From: Streptomyces cellulosae
Lineage (GTDB): Bacteria; Actinomycetota; Actinomycetes; Streptomycetales; Streptomycetaceae
Direction: 5' to 3'
Assembly (NCBI RefSeq): GCF_000721105.1
Contig: NZ_JOEV01000046.1
Coordinates: 13,793 to 77,792 of the forward strand
Length of the DNA stretch: 64,000 nucleotides
Shown: piece by piece, positions 36,479-46,289 of the stretch
Layout of the letters: each line of letters begins with the position of its first letter
Position numbering within the stretch: position 1 is the stretch's first letter
Translations under genes and position numbers: made by a program
Notes under the pieces: generated by a model
What the model saw: the letters and a program-made list of their open reading frames with translations, nothing else
Database searches by the model: none
Told to the model about the DNA's origin: nothing

Positions 36479-37581
36479 GCGCTCTCCTTCTTCAACTCAC
36501 GGACCGCGTCGAGGAACGCGTCGTTCTCTTCGGGGGTTCCGGCCGTCACCCGCAGCCAGCCGGGCACGCCGTTGTCCCGGACCAGGACGCCCCGGTCGAG
36601 GATCTTCTGCCACATCGCGTGGGCGTCGTCGAAGCGGCCGAACTGCACGAAGTTGGCGTCCGAGGCGGTCACCTCGTAGCCGGTCTCCAGCAGCTCGGCG
36701 ACCAGGCGGTCCCGCTCGTCCTTCAGCTGCCGGACGTACTTCAGCAGCGTGTCGGTGTGTTCCAGGGCGGCCAGCGCGGTCGCCTGCGTGACGGACGACA
36801 GGTGGTACGGCAGCCGGACGAGCTGGACGGCGTCCACCACCGCCGGGTGGGCGGCGAGATAGCCGAGGCGCAGTCCGGCGGCGCCGAACGCCTTGGACAT
36901 CGTCCGCGAGACGACGAGCTGGGGCCGGCCCTCGATGAGCGGCAGCAGGGAGTCGCCGTGGCTGAACTCGATGTAGGCCTCGTCGACCACGACCATCGAG
37001 GGCCCGGCGGCCTGCGCGGCCTCGTACAGCGCGAGGACCGTCTCCGGCGGGACCGCGGTGCCCGTGGGGTTGTTGGGCGTGGTGACGAAGACGACGTCCG
37101 GCCGGTGCGAGGCGATGGCCTTCTCGGCGGCGGCGAGGTCGATCGTGAAGTCCTCGTTGCGCGGGCCGGAGATCCAGCCCGTGCCGGTGCCGCGCGCGAT
37201 GAGACCGTGCATCGAGTACGACGGCTCGAAGCCGATCGCCGTACGGCCCGGACCACCGAAGGTCTGCAGGAGCTGCTGGAGGACCTCGTTGGAGCCGTTG
37301 GCGGCCCACACGTTGGCCAGGCCGACCTCGTGCCCCGAGGTGTCGGTCAGGTACTCGGCGAGCCGGGTGCGCAGCTCCACGGCGTCCCGGTCCGGGTAGC
37401 GGTTGAGGTTCCGGGCCGCCTCGCGGACCCGCTCGGCGATCCGCTCGACCAGCGGCTCGGGCAGCGGGTAGGGGTTCTCGTTGGTGTTCAGCCGTACAGG
37501 GACGTCCAACTGGGGCGCGCCGTAGGGTGACTTGCCGCGCAGCTCGTCCCGCACGGGGAGATCGTCGATTTCGAAGCTCAC
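36475..37581 (-). CDS. hisC: Histidinol-phosphate aminotransferase
   Basis: 368-residue class I/II PLP aminotransferase. [34 protein letters not shown] and [18 protein letters not shown] (PLP lysine) are the family blocks. GTG 37581 overlaps the hisD stop (GTGA). The frame is open into hisD but the homology begins at [17 protein letters not shown]. Confidence 0.96.
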   Translation of the reverse strand: MSFEIDDLPVRDELRGKSPYGAPQLDVPVRLNTNENPYPLPEPLVERIAERVREAARNLNRYPDRDAVELRTRLAEYLTDTSGHEVGLANVWAANGSNEVLQQLLQTFGGPGRTAIGFEPSYSMHGLIARGTGTGWISGPRNEDFTIDLAAAEKAIASHRPDVVFVTTPNNPTGTAVPPETVLALYEAAQAAGPSMVVVDEAYIEFSHGDSLLPLIEGRPQLVVSRTMSKAFGAAGLRLGYLAAHPAVVDAVQLVRLPYHLSSVTQATALAALEHTDTLLKYVRQLKDERDRLVAELLETGYEVTASDANFVQFGRFDDAHAMWQKILDRGVLVRDNGVPGWLRVTAGTPEENDAFLDAVRELKKESA

Positions 37582-38903
37582 TTGCTCGCCGGCACCTTCC
37601 ACCCGAACCTCGCCTTGATCGCCGCGCCGTGCGCGGGCAGGTCCTCCGCCTCCGCCAGCGTGACCACGTGCTGCGCGACGTCGGCCAGCGCGTCCTTCGT
37701 GTAGTCGACGATGTGGATGCCGCGCAGGAAGGACTGGACCGACAGGCCCGAGGAGTGGCAGGCGCACCCGCCGGTCGGCAGGACGTGGTTGGACCCGGCG
37801 GCGTAGTCGCCGAGCGACACGGGCGCCCAGGGGCCGATGAAGATCGCGCCGGCGTTCTTGACGCGATCGGCGACCGCGGCGGCGTCGGCCGTCTGGATCT
37901 CCAGGTGTTCGGCGCCGTACGCGTCGACCACCCTGAGGCCCTCGTCGACCCCGTCGACCAGCACGATCGCGGACTGCCGGCCCCGCAGCGCGGGGAGGAT
38001 CCGGTCCTCGACGTGCCGGGTGGCCGCGACCTGCGGTTCCAGCTCCTTCTCGACCGCGTCCGCGAGCGCCACCGAGTCGGTGACCAGGACGGCGGCGGCC
38101 AGCGGGTCGTGCTCGGCCTGGCTGATCAGGTCGGAGGCGACGTGCACCGGGTCGGCCGTGTCGTCGGCGAGGACCGCGATCTCGGTCGGGCCGGCCTCGG
38201 CGTCGATGCCGATCTTCCCGGTGAAGTAGCGCTTGGCGGCGGCGACCCAGATGTTGCCGGGGCCGGTGACCATGTTGGCGGGCGGGCAGGACTCGGTGCC
38301 GTACGCGAACATCGCCACGGCGGTCGCGCCACCGGCCGCGTACACCTCGTCGACGCCGAGCAGCGCGCACGCGGCGAGGATCGTCGGGTGCGGCAGACCG
38401 TCGAACTCGGCCTGCGCCGGGGAGGCGAGGGCGACCGACTCGACGCCGGCCTCCTGGGCGGGCACCACGTTCATGATCACGGAGGACGGGTAGACCGACC
38501 GGCCGCCCGGCGCGTACAACCCGACCCGCTCGACCGGCACCCACTTCTCGGTGACCGAGCCACCGGGCACCACCTGGGTGGTGTGGGTCGCGCGCCGCTG
38601 CTCGCGGTGGACGAGGCGGGCGCGGCGGATGGATTCCTCCAGGGCCGCGCGCACGGCCGGGTCGAGCTCCTCCAGCGCGCGGGTCAGGGCCTCGGCGGGC
38701 ACCCGCACCCGGTCGAGCCGGACGCCGTCGAACTTCTCGGCGAAGTCGATCAGCGCCGCGTCGCCCCGATGATGCACGGCCTCGCAGAGCGGACGCACCT
38801 TCTCCAGGGCGGCCGAGACGTCGAAGTCGGCTCGGGGCAGCAGGTCGCGCAAGGCGGGACCCTCGGGGAGGGCGTCGCCGCGCAGATCGATTCGGGAGAT
38901 CAC
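37578..38903 (-). CDS. hisD: Histidinol dehydrogenase
   Basis: 441-residue zinc enzyme, last two histidine steps. [21 protein letters not shown] (zinc His/Asp region), GAEHLEIQT and [19 protein letters not shown] are diagnostic. First gene of the his operon; start GTG 38903 ([10 protein letters not shown]). Its promoter must lie in 38904-39072, shared with the divergent membrane-protein gene. Confidence 0.97.
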   Translation of the reverse strand: MISRIDLRGDALPEGPALRDLLPRADFDVSAALEKVRPLCEAVHHRGDAALIDFAEKFDGVRLDRVRVPAEALTRALEELDPAVRAALEESIRRARLVHREQRRATHTTQVVPGGSVTEKWVPVERVGLYAPGGRSVYPSSVIMNVVPAQEAGVESVALASPAQAEFDGLPHPTILAACALLGVDEVYAAGGATAVAMFAYGTESCPPANMVTGPGNIWVAAAKRYFTGKIGIDAEAGPTEIAVLADDTADPVHVASDLISQAEHDPLAAAVLVTDSVALADAVEKELEPQVAATRHVEDRILPALRGRQSAIVLVDGVDEGLRVVDAYGAEHLEIQTADAAAVADRVKNAGAIFIGPWAPVSLGDYAAGSNHVLPTGGCACHSSGLSVQSFLRGIHIVDYTKDALADVAQHVVTLAEAEDLPAHGAAIKARFGWKVPASK

Positions 38904-39072
38904 GCGGTCAATTCTCTCAGACCGGGATCCGGCACTGTTCGCGCGTATCAATGGCTGATACAGATCACGGCAGGAACTCGGAAGATCGCCTTCACGTTCA
39001 GTGTTCGAGGCGTCACTCAGCGGGCATGAACAGGTGTGCGACAGATGAGCGGATGAGGGGGATGGAAGAGAC

Positions 39073-40650
39073 GTGACCGATGGGGCCGGCATCCGGGACG
39101 GGGACCTGCCGGGCGATCTGACCGCCGCCGAGACCGGAATGTGGCAGGCCTTCCGCAACGGCAGCGTGTACGACCTGAGCAGTGGCGACACCGTCGTCGA
39201 CGATCCGCACGGCGGGCACCCCTGGGGGCCCGAGCGGACCGTGCGGGCACGGATCGTGTGCTGGCTGCTCCTGGACGGCCCGCCCGCGCTGGCAGGCCGG
39301 GTGTCCTCGCTGAAGCTCGCGGGCGTGCAGATCAGCGGCACCCTGGACCTCGCGGGCGGCACGGTGGTGCCGTACGTGGAGATGCGCGGCTGCCGGTTCG
39401 AGCGGGACGTCCTGGTACCGGAGGCCCGCTTCACGACCCTGCGGCTGGTGGACTGCTCGGTGCCGCGCCTGGAGGCCGCCCGGGTGCACACGGAAGGCGA
39501 TCTGCACCTGCCGCGCTGCCGCTTCCACCACGGCGTCCGGCTGACCGACGCGCAGATAGGCACCGATCTGCTGATGAACCAGGCGATCGTCCACCGGGAC
39601 CGCAGCGGCCGCTCGATCGCCGGGGACGGCATGACCGTCGGTCAGGACCTCCAGGCCGAGATGCTGGAGTCGCATGGCGAGCTGAGCCTGCGCAGCGCCA
39701 AGATCGGCGTCTCGCTGAGCCTGCGCGGCGCCCGGCTGGCCAACCCGTCGGCGCGGCTCGCCCTGAACGCCCCGCAGCTGACCGTGGAGCGCTCGCTGTA
39801 TCTGACTCCGGCGGGCGTCGGAAACCTCCTGCTGAGCGGGACGACTCCCGCGCGCGGGACACGCGTCCAGCGATTCGAGTGCCAGGGCGGGCTGCGCCTC
39901 GACGACGGGCGGTTCGGGGACGCGGTCGACCTGGAGCGGGCCCGGTTCACCTTCACCGACGGGCAGGAACTGTCGCTGCGCCGCGTGCAGACGTCCGAGC
40001 TGCGCTTCCTCGGGGAGCGGCCGGCGCGGGGGGCGGTGGTGCTGTCGGGGGCACGGGTCGTCAACCTGATGGACCGGGCGGACGCCTGGCCGGGCCCGGG
40101 CAGGCTGCACATGGGCGGCTTCAGCTACGAGAACCTGGTGCCGCGCGGCCCGTTCCCGCTGAACCAGCGCCTGGAGTGGGTGGCCGCGGCGACCGCCGAG
40201 TACAACCCGGAGCCATACGAACTGCTGGCCACCGTGCTGCGGGCCGGCGGTGAGGACGAGGACGCGCGCGAGGTGCTGCTCGCCAAGCAGCGCCGCCGCA
40301 GGGAGAGCCTGCCGATCGCCGCCAAGCTGTGGGGGTACGCCCAGGACTGGACGGTCGCCTACGGGTACCGGCCGGGCCGGGCCGCCGTATGGATGGCGGT
40401 GCTGTGGGCGGCGGGCTCGGTGGCCTTCGCGCACGCCGACCATCCGCCCCTGAAGAGCGGCGAGCATCCGCCGTGGAACCCCGCACTGTTCGCCCTGGAT
40501 CTACTGCTGCCGGTCATCGACCTGGGCCAGGTCGGGTTCTGGCAGCTGAGTGGCGGCTGGCAATGGCTGGCCGCGGCGATGATCCTGCTGGGCTGGGTCC
40601 TGGCGACGACGGTGGCGGCGGGGGCGACCCGCATGCTGCGACGGAACTAG
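39073..40650 (+). CDS. Membrane protein with beta-repeat N-terminal domain
   Basis: 525 residues, not assigned to a named family. Residues about 70-350 consist of irregular beta-type repeats of 20-24 residues with recurrent Leu/Gly/Asp (for example [52 protein letters not shown]), suggesting a solenoid like pentapeptide-repeat proteins. A helical part (about 360-425) follows, then two or three hydrophobic segments near 437-455 and 497-518. GTG 39073 has GGAAGAG just upstream. Function unknown. Confidence 0.7.
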   Translation: MTDGAGIRDGDLPGDLTAAETGMWQAFRNGSVYDLSSGDTVVDDPHGGHPWGPERTVRARIVCWLLLDGPPALAGRVSSLKLAGVQISGTLDLAGGTVVPYVEMRGCRFERDVLVPEARFTTLRLVDCSVPRLEAARVHTEGDLHLPRCRFHHGVRLTDAQIGTDLLMNQAIVHRDRSGRSIAGDGMTVGQDLQAEMLESHGELSLRSAKIGVSLSLRGARLANPSARLALNAPQLTVERSLYLTPAGVGNLLLSGTTPARGTRVQRFECQGGLRLDDGRFGDAVDLERARFTFTDGQELSLRRVQTSELRFLGERPARGAVVLSGARVVNLMDRADAWPGPGRLHMGGFSYENLVPRGPFPLNQRLEWVAAATAEYNPEPYELLATVLRAGGEDEDAREVLLAKQRRRRESLPIAAKLWGYAQDWTVAYGYRPGRAAVWMAVLWAAGSVAFAHADHPPLKSGEHPPWNPALFALDLLLPVIDLGQVGFWQLSGGWQWLAAAMILLGWVLATTVAAGATRMLRRN

Positions 40651-40771
40651 TGGGGCCACTGTGACAGGAGTTGTTGAACGGTCACCTTTTTACCGATCCT
40701 TGGCCTGCCGGCGTACAACTTTCCACGAGTTGCTCCTTCGGTCTGGCGCACGGTTGACCTGCGGACTTTCA

Positions 40772-41833
40772 ATGGTCGACACCATGGCTCTGTTGCCCCC
40801 CTTCATCCGTACGGCCAGGACGCACCTGATCCACGTGCGCCCCGCCCCCGGACTGCCCGCCACCCCCACCGCCGACGCCGCCGCCGATGACGAGGTACTC
40901 CTCGACGCGCCCGACGACCGGCTCGGCCGCGCGCTGGTCGCCGCCGCCCAGGGCGAACACGGCCCCGCCGCCGCGCTGCTCGCCGCCACCCGCACCCACG
41001 CGGACTGGGAGATGCGCGATCGCTACGCGCGAAGACTCGCCGCCTTCGCCCGCTCCCGCGACGAGTGGTACGAGAACTGGCGTACGGCCGCCCCGCAGGA
41101 CCCGGACGCCCTGCTGATCGGCGCCCAGCTCGCCGTGGAGAGGGCGTGGCCGTCCCCGGCCCGCGCGGAACTGCTGCGCGAGGTGGGTCCGCTGATCACG
41201 GCCGCCGCGCACGGCGACATGCGTGACCCGGTGCCGTGGCGGATCGCGCTGGACCACGCGCGCGGCTCGAACGCCGGGCACACGTACTTCGGCGAGCTGT
41301 GGGAGGCCGCGGTCCGCCGCGCCCCGCACCACTACGGCTGCCATGTGGCGGCCCTGCGCTACCTCGCCTCCTCCAGGCGGGGCGGCTCCCACCTGGCATG
41401 CTTCGACTTCGCCGAGCGGGCCGCCCAGGACGCCCCGGCGGACTCGCTCGTCCAGGCGCTGCCCGCCCGGGCGGCCTTCTCCTGCCTGACCGACGGCCGC
41501 GCCCGGGCGATACCGCGGGTGCGGCTGGACGCGGCCGCCGACCGCGCGATCGCGCTCTCCGCCCGGTTCCCGGCGGCAGACCCCTGGCCCGCCGAGGTCC
41601 GCAACAAGCTCATGTACGTGCTCGTACGACTGGAGCGGTGGACGGACGCCGAAGAACAACTGCGGCTGATCGGGCCGTACGCCACCTCCTTTCCCTGGGC
41701 CCGGTTCGCGGACGACCCTCTCGCCCGGTTCCTGGAGATCCGCGCCGAGATCCGCGCCGAGGTGCGCCGGCGGACCGCCTTCGGCCATCCACGGAGTGAG
41801 CACGGCGGACGAACTCGCTCGCGGGACCATTAG
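40772..41833 (+). CDS. Uncharacterised helical-repeat protein
   Basis: 353 residues from ATG 40772 (or 349 from ATG 40784). It is Ala/Arg-rich and almost fully helical, with TPR-like pairs (DALLIGAQLAVERAWPS, GELWEAAVRRAPHHYGCHVAALRYLASSR, LVQALPARAAFSCLTDGRARA, EVRNKLMYVLVRLERWTDAEEQLRLIG). DUF4034 is a possible family but this is unconfirmed. No signal or membrane segment. It ends 11 bp before the Lon-domain gene. Confidence 0.65.
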   Translation: MVDTMALLPPFIRTARTHLIHVRPAPGLPATPTADAAADDEVLLDAPDDRLGRALVAAAQGEHGPAAALLAATRTHADWEMRDRYARRLAAFARSRDEWYENWRTAAPQDPDALLIGAQLAVERAWPSPARAELLREVGPLITAAAHGDMRDPVPWRIALDHARGSNAGHTYFGELWEAAVRRAPHHYGCHVAALRYLASSRRGGSHLACFDFAERAAQDAPADSLVQALPARAAFSCLTDGRARAIPRVRLDAAADRAIALSARFPAADPWPAEVRNKLMYVLVRLERWTDAEEQLRLIGPYATSFPWARFADDPLARFLEIRAEIRAEVRRRTAFGHPRSEHGGRTRSRDH

Positions 41834-41844
41834 GCTCTTGCGTC

Positions 41845-42585
41845 GTGACCACCGTGCGGCTCCCGCTCTTCCCCCTGAACTCGGTGTTGTTCCCGGGGCT
41901 TGTGCTTCCTCTGAACATCTTCGAGGAGCGCTATCGCGCCATGATGCGCGAGCTGCTGAAGACCCCCGAGGACGAATCGCGCCGGTTCGGCGTCGTGGCG
42001 ATCCGCGACGGCCACGAGGTGGCGTCCACCGCGCCGGGCATGCCGGACCAGACGACCGTGATCGAGCGCGGTCCCGCGGCCGGCTTCGGCGACGATCCCG
42101 TCAAGGCGTTCCACGGCGTCGGCTGCATCGCGGACGCGGCGACCATCCGGGAGCGGGACGACGGCACCTTCGAGGTCCTGGCGACCGGCACGACGCGGGT
42201 GCGCCTGCTGTCCGTCGACGCCTCGGGCCCGTTCCTGACGGCGGAGCTGGAGGAGCTGGCGGAGGATCCGGGCGACGGGGCCGGGGCGCTGGCCCAGGGG
42301 GTGCTGCGGTCCTTCCGCCAGTACCAGAAGCGCCTCGCGGGCGCCCGGGAACGGTCCTTGTCGACGGGGGCGGAGCTGCCGGACGAACCGACCGTGGTCT
42401 CCTATCTGGTGGCCGCGGCGATGATGCTGGACACCCCGACGAAGCAGCGTCTGCTGCAAGCCCCGGACACCGCGTCCCGGCTGCGCGACGAACTGAAACT
42501 CCTTCGCTCGGAGACCTCGATCATCCGTAACCTGCCGTCGTTGCCCGCGTCGGAACTGACCCGCGGGCCGACAAGTCTCAACTGA
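41845..42585 (+). CDS. LON peptidase substrate-binding domain protein
   Basis: 246 residues. The N-terminal LPLFPLNSVLFPGLVLPLNIFEERYRAM is the Lon N-terminal (PUA-like) domain; no ATPase or protease part follows. Family members of this size are common stand-alone proteins in bacteria with unknown function. GTG start at 41845. Confidence 0.88.
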   Translation: MTTVRLPLFPLNSVLFPGLVLPLNIFEERYRAMMRELLKTPEDESRRFGVVAIRDGHEVASTAPGMPDQTTVIERGPAAGFGDDPVKAFHGVGCIADAATIRERDDGTFEVLATGTTRVRLLSVDASGPFLTAELEELAEDPGDGAGALAQGVLRSFRQYQKRLAGARERSLSTGAELPDEPTVVSYLVAAAMMLDTPTKQRLLQAPDTASRLRDELKLLRSETSIIRNLPSLPASELTRGPTSLN

Positions 42586-42589
42586 CGCA

Positions 42590-42690
42590 GGACCCTCTGG
42601 GACCTCTGGGACCACTGGGACCACTGGACCCCTGAGGACCTGTGGGACCTGTGGGACCTGAGGGCCTTGGGACCTTTGGATCTTTGGCGA
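42590..42690. repeat. Decamer-type tandem repeat (GGGACC-based)
   Basis: About ten imperfect copies of a 9-10-bp unit (GGGACCTCTG / GGGACCACTG / GGGACCTGTG) fill the gap between the Lon-domain gene and ybaK. A collagen-like peptide would be encoded on the reverse strand, but no start region supports a gene. Confidence 0.75.
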
Positions 42691-42709
42691 CGGACGGGAT
42701 CAGGCCACG

Positions 42710-43213
42710 ATGGCGAAGAAGGCGAAGAAGCAGAACCAGTCGGGAGGCACCCCGGCGACGGTGGCCCTGACGGCCGCGGGGGTGCCGTACACGGTCCACT
42801 CCTACGACCACGACCCCTCCCACCCGTCCTACGGCGAGGAGGCGGCCGAGGCGATGGGCGTCTCGCCGGAACGGGTGTTCAAGACGCTGGTGGCGGACGT
42901 CGACGGGGCGCTGACGGTCGCCGTCGTCCCGGTGGCGGGCCAGCTGGACCTCAAGGCGCTGGCGTCGGCGGTGGGCGGCAAACGCGCCACGATGGCCGAC
43001 CCGGCCCTCGCCGAACGCACCACGGGCTATGTGCGCGGCGGCATCTCCCCCCTCGGCCAACGCAAGAAGCTCCCCACAGTCCTCGACGCCTCTGCCTCCG
43101 CCCACCGCACGATCTGCGTCTCGGCGGGCCGCCGCGGCCTGGAGCTCGAACTCTCCCCGGACGACTTGGCCAAGCTCACGGACGCGGTGGTGGCACCGGT
43201 CGGACGGGCGTGA
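42710..43213 (+). CDS. ybaK: Cys-tRNA(Pro) deacylase YbaK
   Basis: 167-residue trans-editing domain that removes cysteine mischarged on tRNA-Pro. TPATVALTAAGVPYTVHSYDHDP, MGVSPERVFKTLVADVDG, KALASAVGGKRATMADP and GYVRGGISPLGQRKKLPTVLD are conserved. A lysine-rich N-terminal leader of about 10 residues is present. It sits directly downstream of a repeat array, with little space for a promoter. Confidence 0.92.
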   Translation: MAKKAKKQNQSGGTPATVALTAAGVPYTVHSYDHDPSHPSYGEEAAEAMGVSPERVFKTLVADVDGALTVAVVPVAGQLDLKALASAVGGKRATMADPALAERTTGYVRGGISPLGQRKKLPTVLDASASAHRTICVSAGRRGLELELSPDDLAKLTDAVVAPVGRA

Positions 43214-43260
43214 CCTCCCGCCGTTGACGGGGTGCCCCTTCGGCCGTCGGTCGTCGGCCG

Positions 43261-43393
43261 TCGGGCACAGGCGGTCGGGCGCCGGGGGCCTGCCGCTTCG
43301 GGCATCGGGCACAGGCGGTCGGGCGCCGGGGGCCTGCCGCTTCCGGCGCGGCGGGCGCAAGCCGCCGGGCGCGTCGGGGGCCTGCCGCTTCGG
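43261..43393. repeat. 44-bp direct repeats
   Basis: A 39-bp sequence starting TCGGGCACAGGCGGTCGGGC is exactly repeated at 43261-43299 and 43305-43343. A third, diverged copy ends with the same GGGGGCCTGCCGCTTCGG at about 43351-43393. They lie in a 276-bp non-coding gap between convergent genes, so they may be terminator-associated or slippage products. Confidence 0.75.
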
Positions 43394-43489
43394 CCGACAG
43401 GTGGACGCCTTCCTCTGACGCGGGCGGGGTGTCGGGAAGGGGCGCTCCCGCCACGGCGCCGCCCCGCCCGGCCGGAGCCGGGCACCCGT

Positions 43490-44212
43490 TCAGCCCAGCG
43501 GGGCTCCGTACGGGTCCTTCGGAACGGGACCCTCCTGATAAGGGCCCTGCGGCTCCGGATCCCGGGGTCCGAACAGTGCCGTCAGGCCCAGGTGCACCAC
43601 CAGCGCCGCCAGCGGCCACGCCAGCAGCGCGCCCTTGGCGCCCAGCTTCAGCGGGGCGGAGAAGGTCACTCCCTTGCCCACGGACTTCGCATGGGCGACC
43701 ACGTCCTGGGCGGGACCGAGCCACTCCCCGAGCCGCCAGGCCAGCAACGAGCCCAGCAGGCCGCCGATACCCAGCGCCACCACCAGCGGCACGCCCCCGC
43801 GCCGTCGCACCAGGAAGACCAGGAGGGCGCTCACGAAGCCGAAGGCCAGCCCCAGCAGAGTGAACGTTCCGTCGACGCCGACCGCCTGCTCGCCCTCGGT
43901 GTCCTTCAGGTAGACGACCCAGTTCTTGCCGACCACGTCGCCCACCAGGGGAACGTGCGGGGCCAGCCACCACCACAGCGCGCCCAGCAGCGCCCCGGTG
44001 ACCGCCACCGCCACCAGGGTCACGGCGGCCTCCCGCAACTCGGTCTTCATCCCGGGCCCGTCCTGTCCGTACGAAACGTGCGCACCGTACGACGCGTCAG
44101 ACGCATCCGACGCATCCGGCTCAGGAGCCGCGTACCCGGGAGGCGGCCCCTGCCACGCACTGTGGGCGGGCTGTTCGTGGGGCGGCGGAGGAGGAGTCAA
44201 CGGTGCGGTCAC
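43490..44212 (-). CDS. Membrane protein, possibly DUF2567 family
   Basis: 240 residues: a proline-rich head (residues 4-35) with DASDASDAS, then about four hydrophobic helices, and a Pro/Gly-rich tail. The VTGALLGALWWWLAPHVPLV block after the first helix resembles actinobacterial DUF2567 proteins. No function known. The GTG at 44212 was chosen; the frame is open to 44329. Confidence 0.6.
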   Translation of the reverse strand: MTAPLTPPPPPHEQPAHSAWQGPPPGYAAPEPDASDASDASYGAHVSYGQDGPGMKTELREAAVTLVAVAVTGALLGALWWWLAPHVPLVGDVVGKNWVVYLKDTEGEQAVGVDGTFTLLGLAFGFVSALLVFLVRRRGGVPLVVALGIGGLLGSLLAWRLGEWLGPAQDVVAHAKSVGKGVTFSAPLKLGAKGALLAWPLAALVVHLGLTALFGPRDPEPQGPYQEGPVPKDPYGAPLG

Positions 44213-44246
44213 CCCGATATCGTGCCAGGCGTGTCTGTGCGGCGCC

Positions 44247-45068
44247 TCACCGGACGGCTGCCCGGCGGTACGCCCAGGTGGCGACGGCCAGCGACACCAC
44301 GCCGACTCCCGCGCAGACGGCGAGATCACCGAGCACGAAGGCCCAGTCGGGGTGCGGTCCGAAGGTGCGGGCGAAGGCTTCCACCCCGTACGTCGACGGC
44401 AGCAGGTCCCGTGTGAAGCGCACCGCCTCGGGCATCCGGTCCGCGGGCAGCACCCCCAGCAGCAGCGCCGCCGACATGCCGAGCTGGCCGAGCAGCGTGG
44501 CCAGTTCCGGACGCGGCGCCAGCAGCCCGAGCGCGGCCCCGAGCCCGGCGAGCGCGGCGCCCGCGAGCGGGATGACGGCGACGAGGATCCACAGGTGGGT
44601 CAGCGGAAGCCCGAACAGCACGGACCCGAACACCGCGGTCACCACGGTCCCCGGCACGGTGAAGGAGGCGTACGCGCCCGCCGCGCCCAGCACCACCGCG
44701 GCCGGCGGCACGGGCAGGGTGGCGTAGTGGTCGAGCCCGCCACTGCCCCGCAGCTGTCCGAAGTACTGCGCGAGCAGGTTCAGCGCGACGAAGGCGACGA
44801 CGAGCACCGCCGAGCCGGCGACCACCGCCTGCGCCTCGCCGCCGCCGTCCACGACCCCGCGCATCAGGATCATGATCCCGACGGACTGGAAGGTCGCCAC
44901 GAACAGCAGCGGGATGCGCGCGACCCGCGCCCGGGACAGCTGCGCCCGGTACACGGCCACCAGCGCGGGCCACAGCCGCGCGCGGGGGCCGAGCTCGGCC
45001 GCTTCCCGGGCCGGCCCCTCCACGGCCAGGGCGCTGCCCGGCAGAGCCTCGGCGGGTACGACACTCAC
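44247..45068 (-). CDS. ABC-2 type exporter permease
   Basis: 273 residues with six hydrophobic segments and the ABC-2 LLPSTYGVEAFARTF ending region. It follows the ATPase gene by about 100 bp on the same strand, so they form one exporter. Substrate unknown; such pairs export drugs or lipids. Confidence 0.85.
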   Translation of the reverse strand: MSVVPAEALPGSALAVEGPAREAAELGPRARLWPALVAVYRAQLSRARVARIPLLFVATFQSVGIMILMRGVVDGGGEAQAVVAGSAVLVVAFVALNLLAQYFGQLRGSGGLDHYATLPVPPAAVVLGAAGAYASFTVPGTVVTAVFGSVLFGLPLTHLWILVAVIPLAGAALAGLGAALGLLAPRPELATLLGQLGMSAALLLGVLPADRMPEAVRFTRDLLPSTYGVEAFARTFGPHPDWAFVLGDLAVCAGVGVVSLAVATWAYRRAAVR

Positions 45069-45168
45069 CTCGTGTGGCTCCCCTCTCTCGGTCTCACTCC
45101 GGCAGTCGTCCTGTTTCGTACGGATGCGATCGTCCGGGTGCTCACGGTGTTCATGGTGTTCATGGTGT

Positions 45169-46188
45169 TCAGGCCTTCACCAGCCCCTGCTGCGCCGCGC
45201 CGCCCAGGGCCAGGTACACGTCCTCCAGGCTGGGCGTGGCGAGCGTGAAGTCGTCCAGCGCGGCGAACGCGGCCCCGCCGGTGACGGTGGCGACGACCGC
45301 GCGGGCCTCGTCCGGGGCGAGCCTGAGCGTCCAGCGGCGTCCGGCCTCCACGGCCCGGTCGCGCAGCGCGGCCACCTCGGGGACGTGCAGCGGGGCCGTC
45401 TCGCGCCACACCAGGTCGACCCGCACCTCGCCGGCGACCTGCTCCTTGAGGCCGGTCGGGGTGTCGCAGGCGATCACTCGGCCCCGGTCGAGGACGGCGA
45501 CCCGGTCGAGCACGGTCTCGGCCTCGATGACGTTGTGGGTGACGAGCAGCACCGTCGCGCCGTGCTCGGCCCGCCGCCGGTCCACGGCGCCCCACACCGC
45601 GCGCCGCGCCACCGGGTCCATGCCGGTGGTCGGCTCGTCGAGCACGAGCAACGGCCGCCGGCCCACCAGCGCGGCGGCGAAGCAGGCCAGTCGGCGCTGA
45701 CCGCCGGACAGCTTCTTCAAGGGACGGCCGGCCAACGGCGTGAGACCGAGCTCGTCCAGTACGGCGTCCCGTTCGGCCCGCGCCCGTGCCGCCTCCAGCC
45801 CGCGCAGCCGGCCGGTGGTCTCGGCGGCGAGGGAGACGGTGAGTTCGTCGAGGGCGGTGGACTCCTGGCCCAGGTAGGCGAGGATCCGGGAGGCCCGCTC
45901 CGGGTGGCGCACGATGTCGTGCCCGAGGATCTCCACGCTCCCGCTGTCGGGCCGCATCAGCCCGGTCAGCTGCCGGACGAGAGTGGTCTTCCCGGCGCCG
46001 TTCGGCCCGAGCAGCCCGAAGATCTCACCGCGCCGGATGTCCAGCCGTACGTCGTCGGTGGCCCTCACCTCGGGCGTCGCGGGAACACCGCGCCGGCCTC
46101 GTACGGCGGGGTAGGTCTTGGTCAGCCCGCGCACGGCGCACACGACATCACCACCGTGCCGAAGTGCCTGTGCCGCGCGCGTACTCAC
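45169..46188 (-). CDS. ABC transporter ATP-binding protein
   Basis: 339 residues. Walker A GPNGAGKTT, signature LSGGQRRLACFAAALVG, Walker B LLVLDEPTTGMDP and the H-loop VTHN are intact. The C-terminal 100 residues are the DUF4162-like domain seen in drug-export ATPases. GTG 46188 was chosen; an ATG at 46251 is possible. Confidence 0.92.
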   Translation of the reverse strand: MSTRAAQALRHGGDVVCAVRGLTKTYPAVRGRRGVPATPEVRATDDVRLDIRRGEIFGLLGPNGAGKTTLVRQLTGLMRPDSGSVEILGHDIVRHPERASRILAYLGQESTALDELTVSLAAETTGRLRGLEAARARAERDAVLDELGLTPLAGRPLKKLSGGQRRLACFAAALVGRRPLLVLDEPTTGMDPVARRAVWGAVDRRRAEHGATVLLVTHNVIEAETVLDRVAVLDRGRVIACDTPTGLKEQVAGEVRVDLVWRETAPLHVPEVAALRDRAVEAGRRWTLRLAPDEARAVVATVTGGAAFAALDDFTLATPSLEDVYLALGGAAQQGLVKA

Positions 46189-46289
46189 AAGGGACGAGCC
46201 TACGGGGTCGACGGCGCGGGCCCTCTCCCGGGTGGGCCCATAACGGTACAACCGCCGGTAAAAACGCTGCCGGGCTCAGCGCACCCGCC

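Noticed and set aside
42578..43360. A collagen-like minus-strand gene
   Set aside because: The Gly-Pro repeats come from the GGGACC tandem DNA repeat, and the frame overlaps ybaK.
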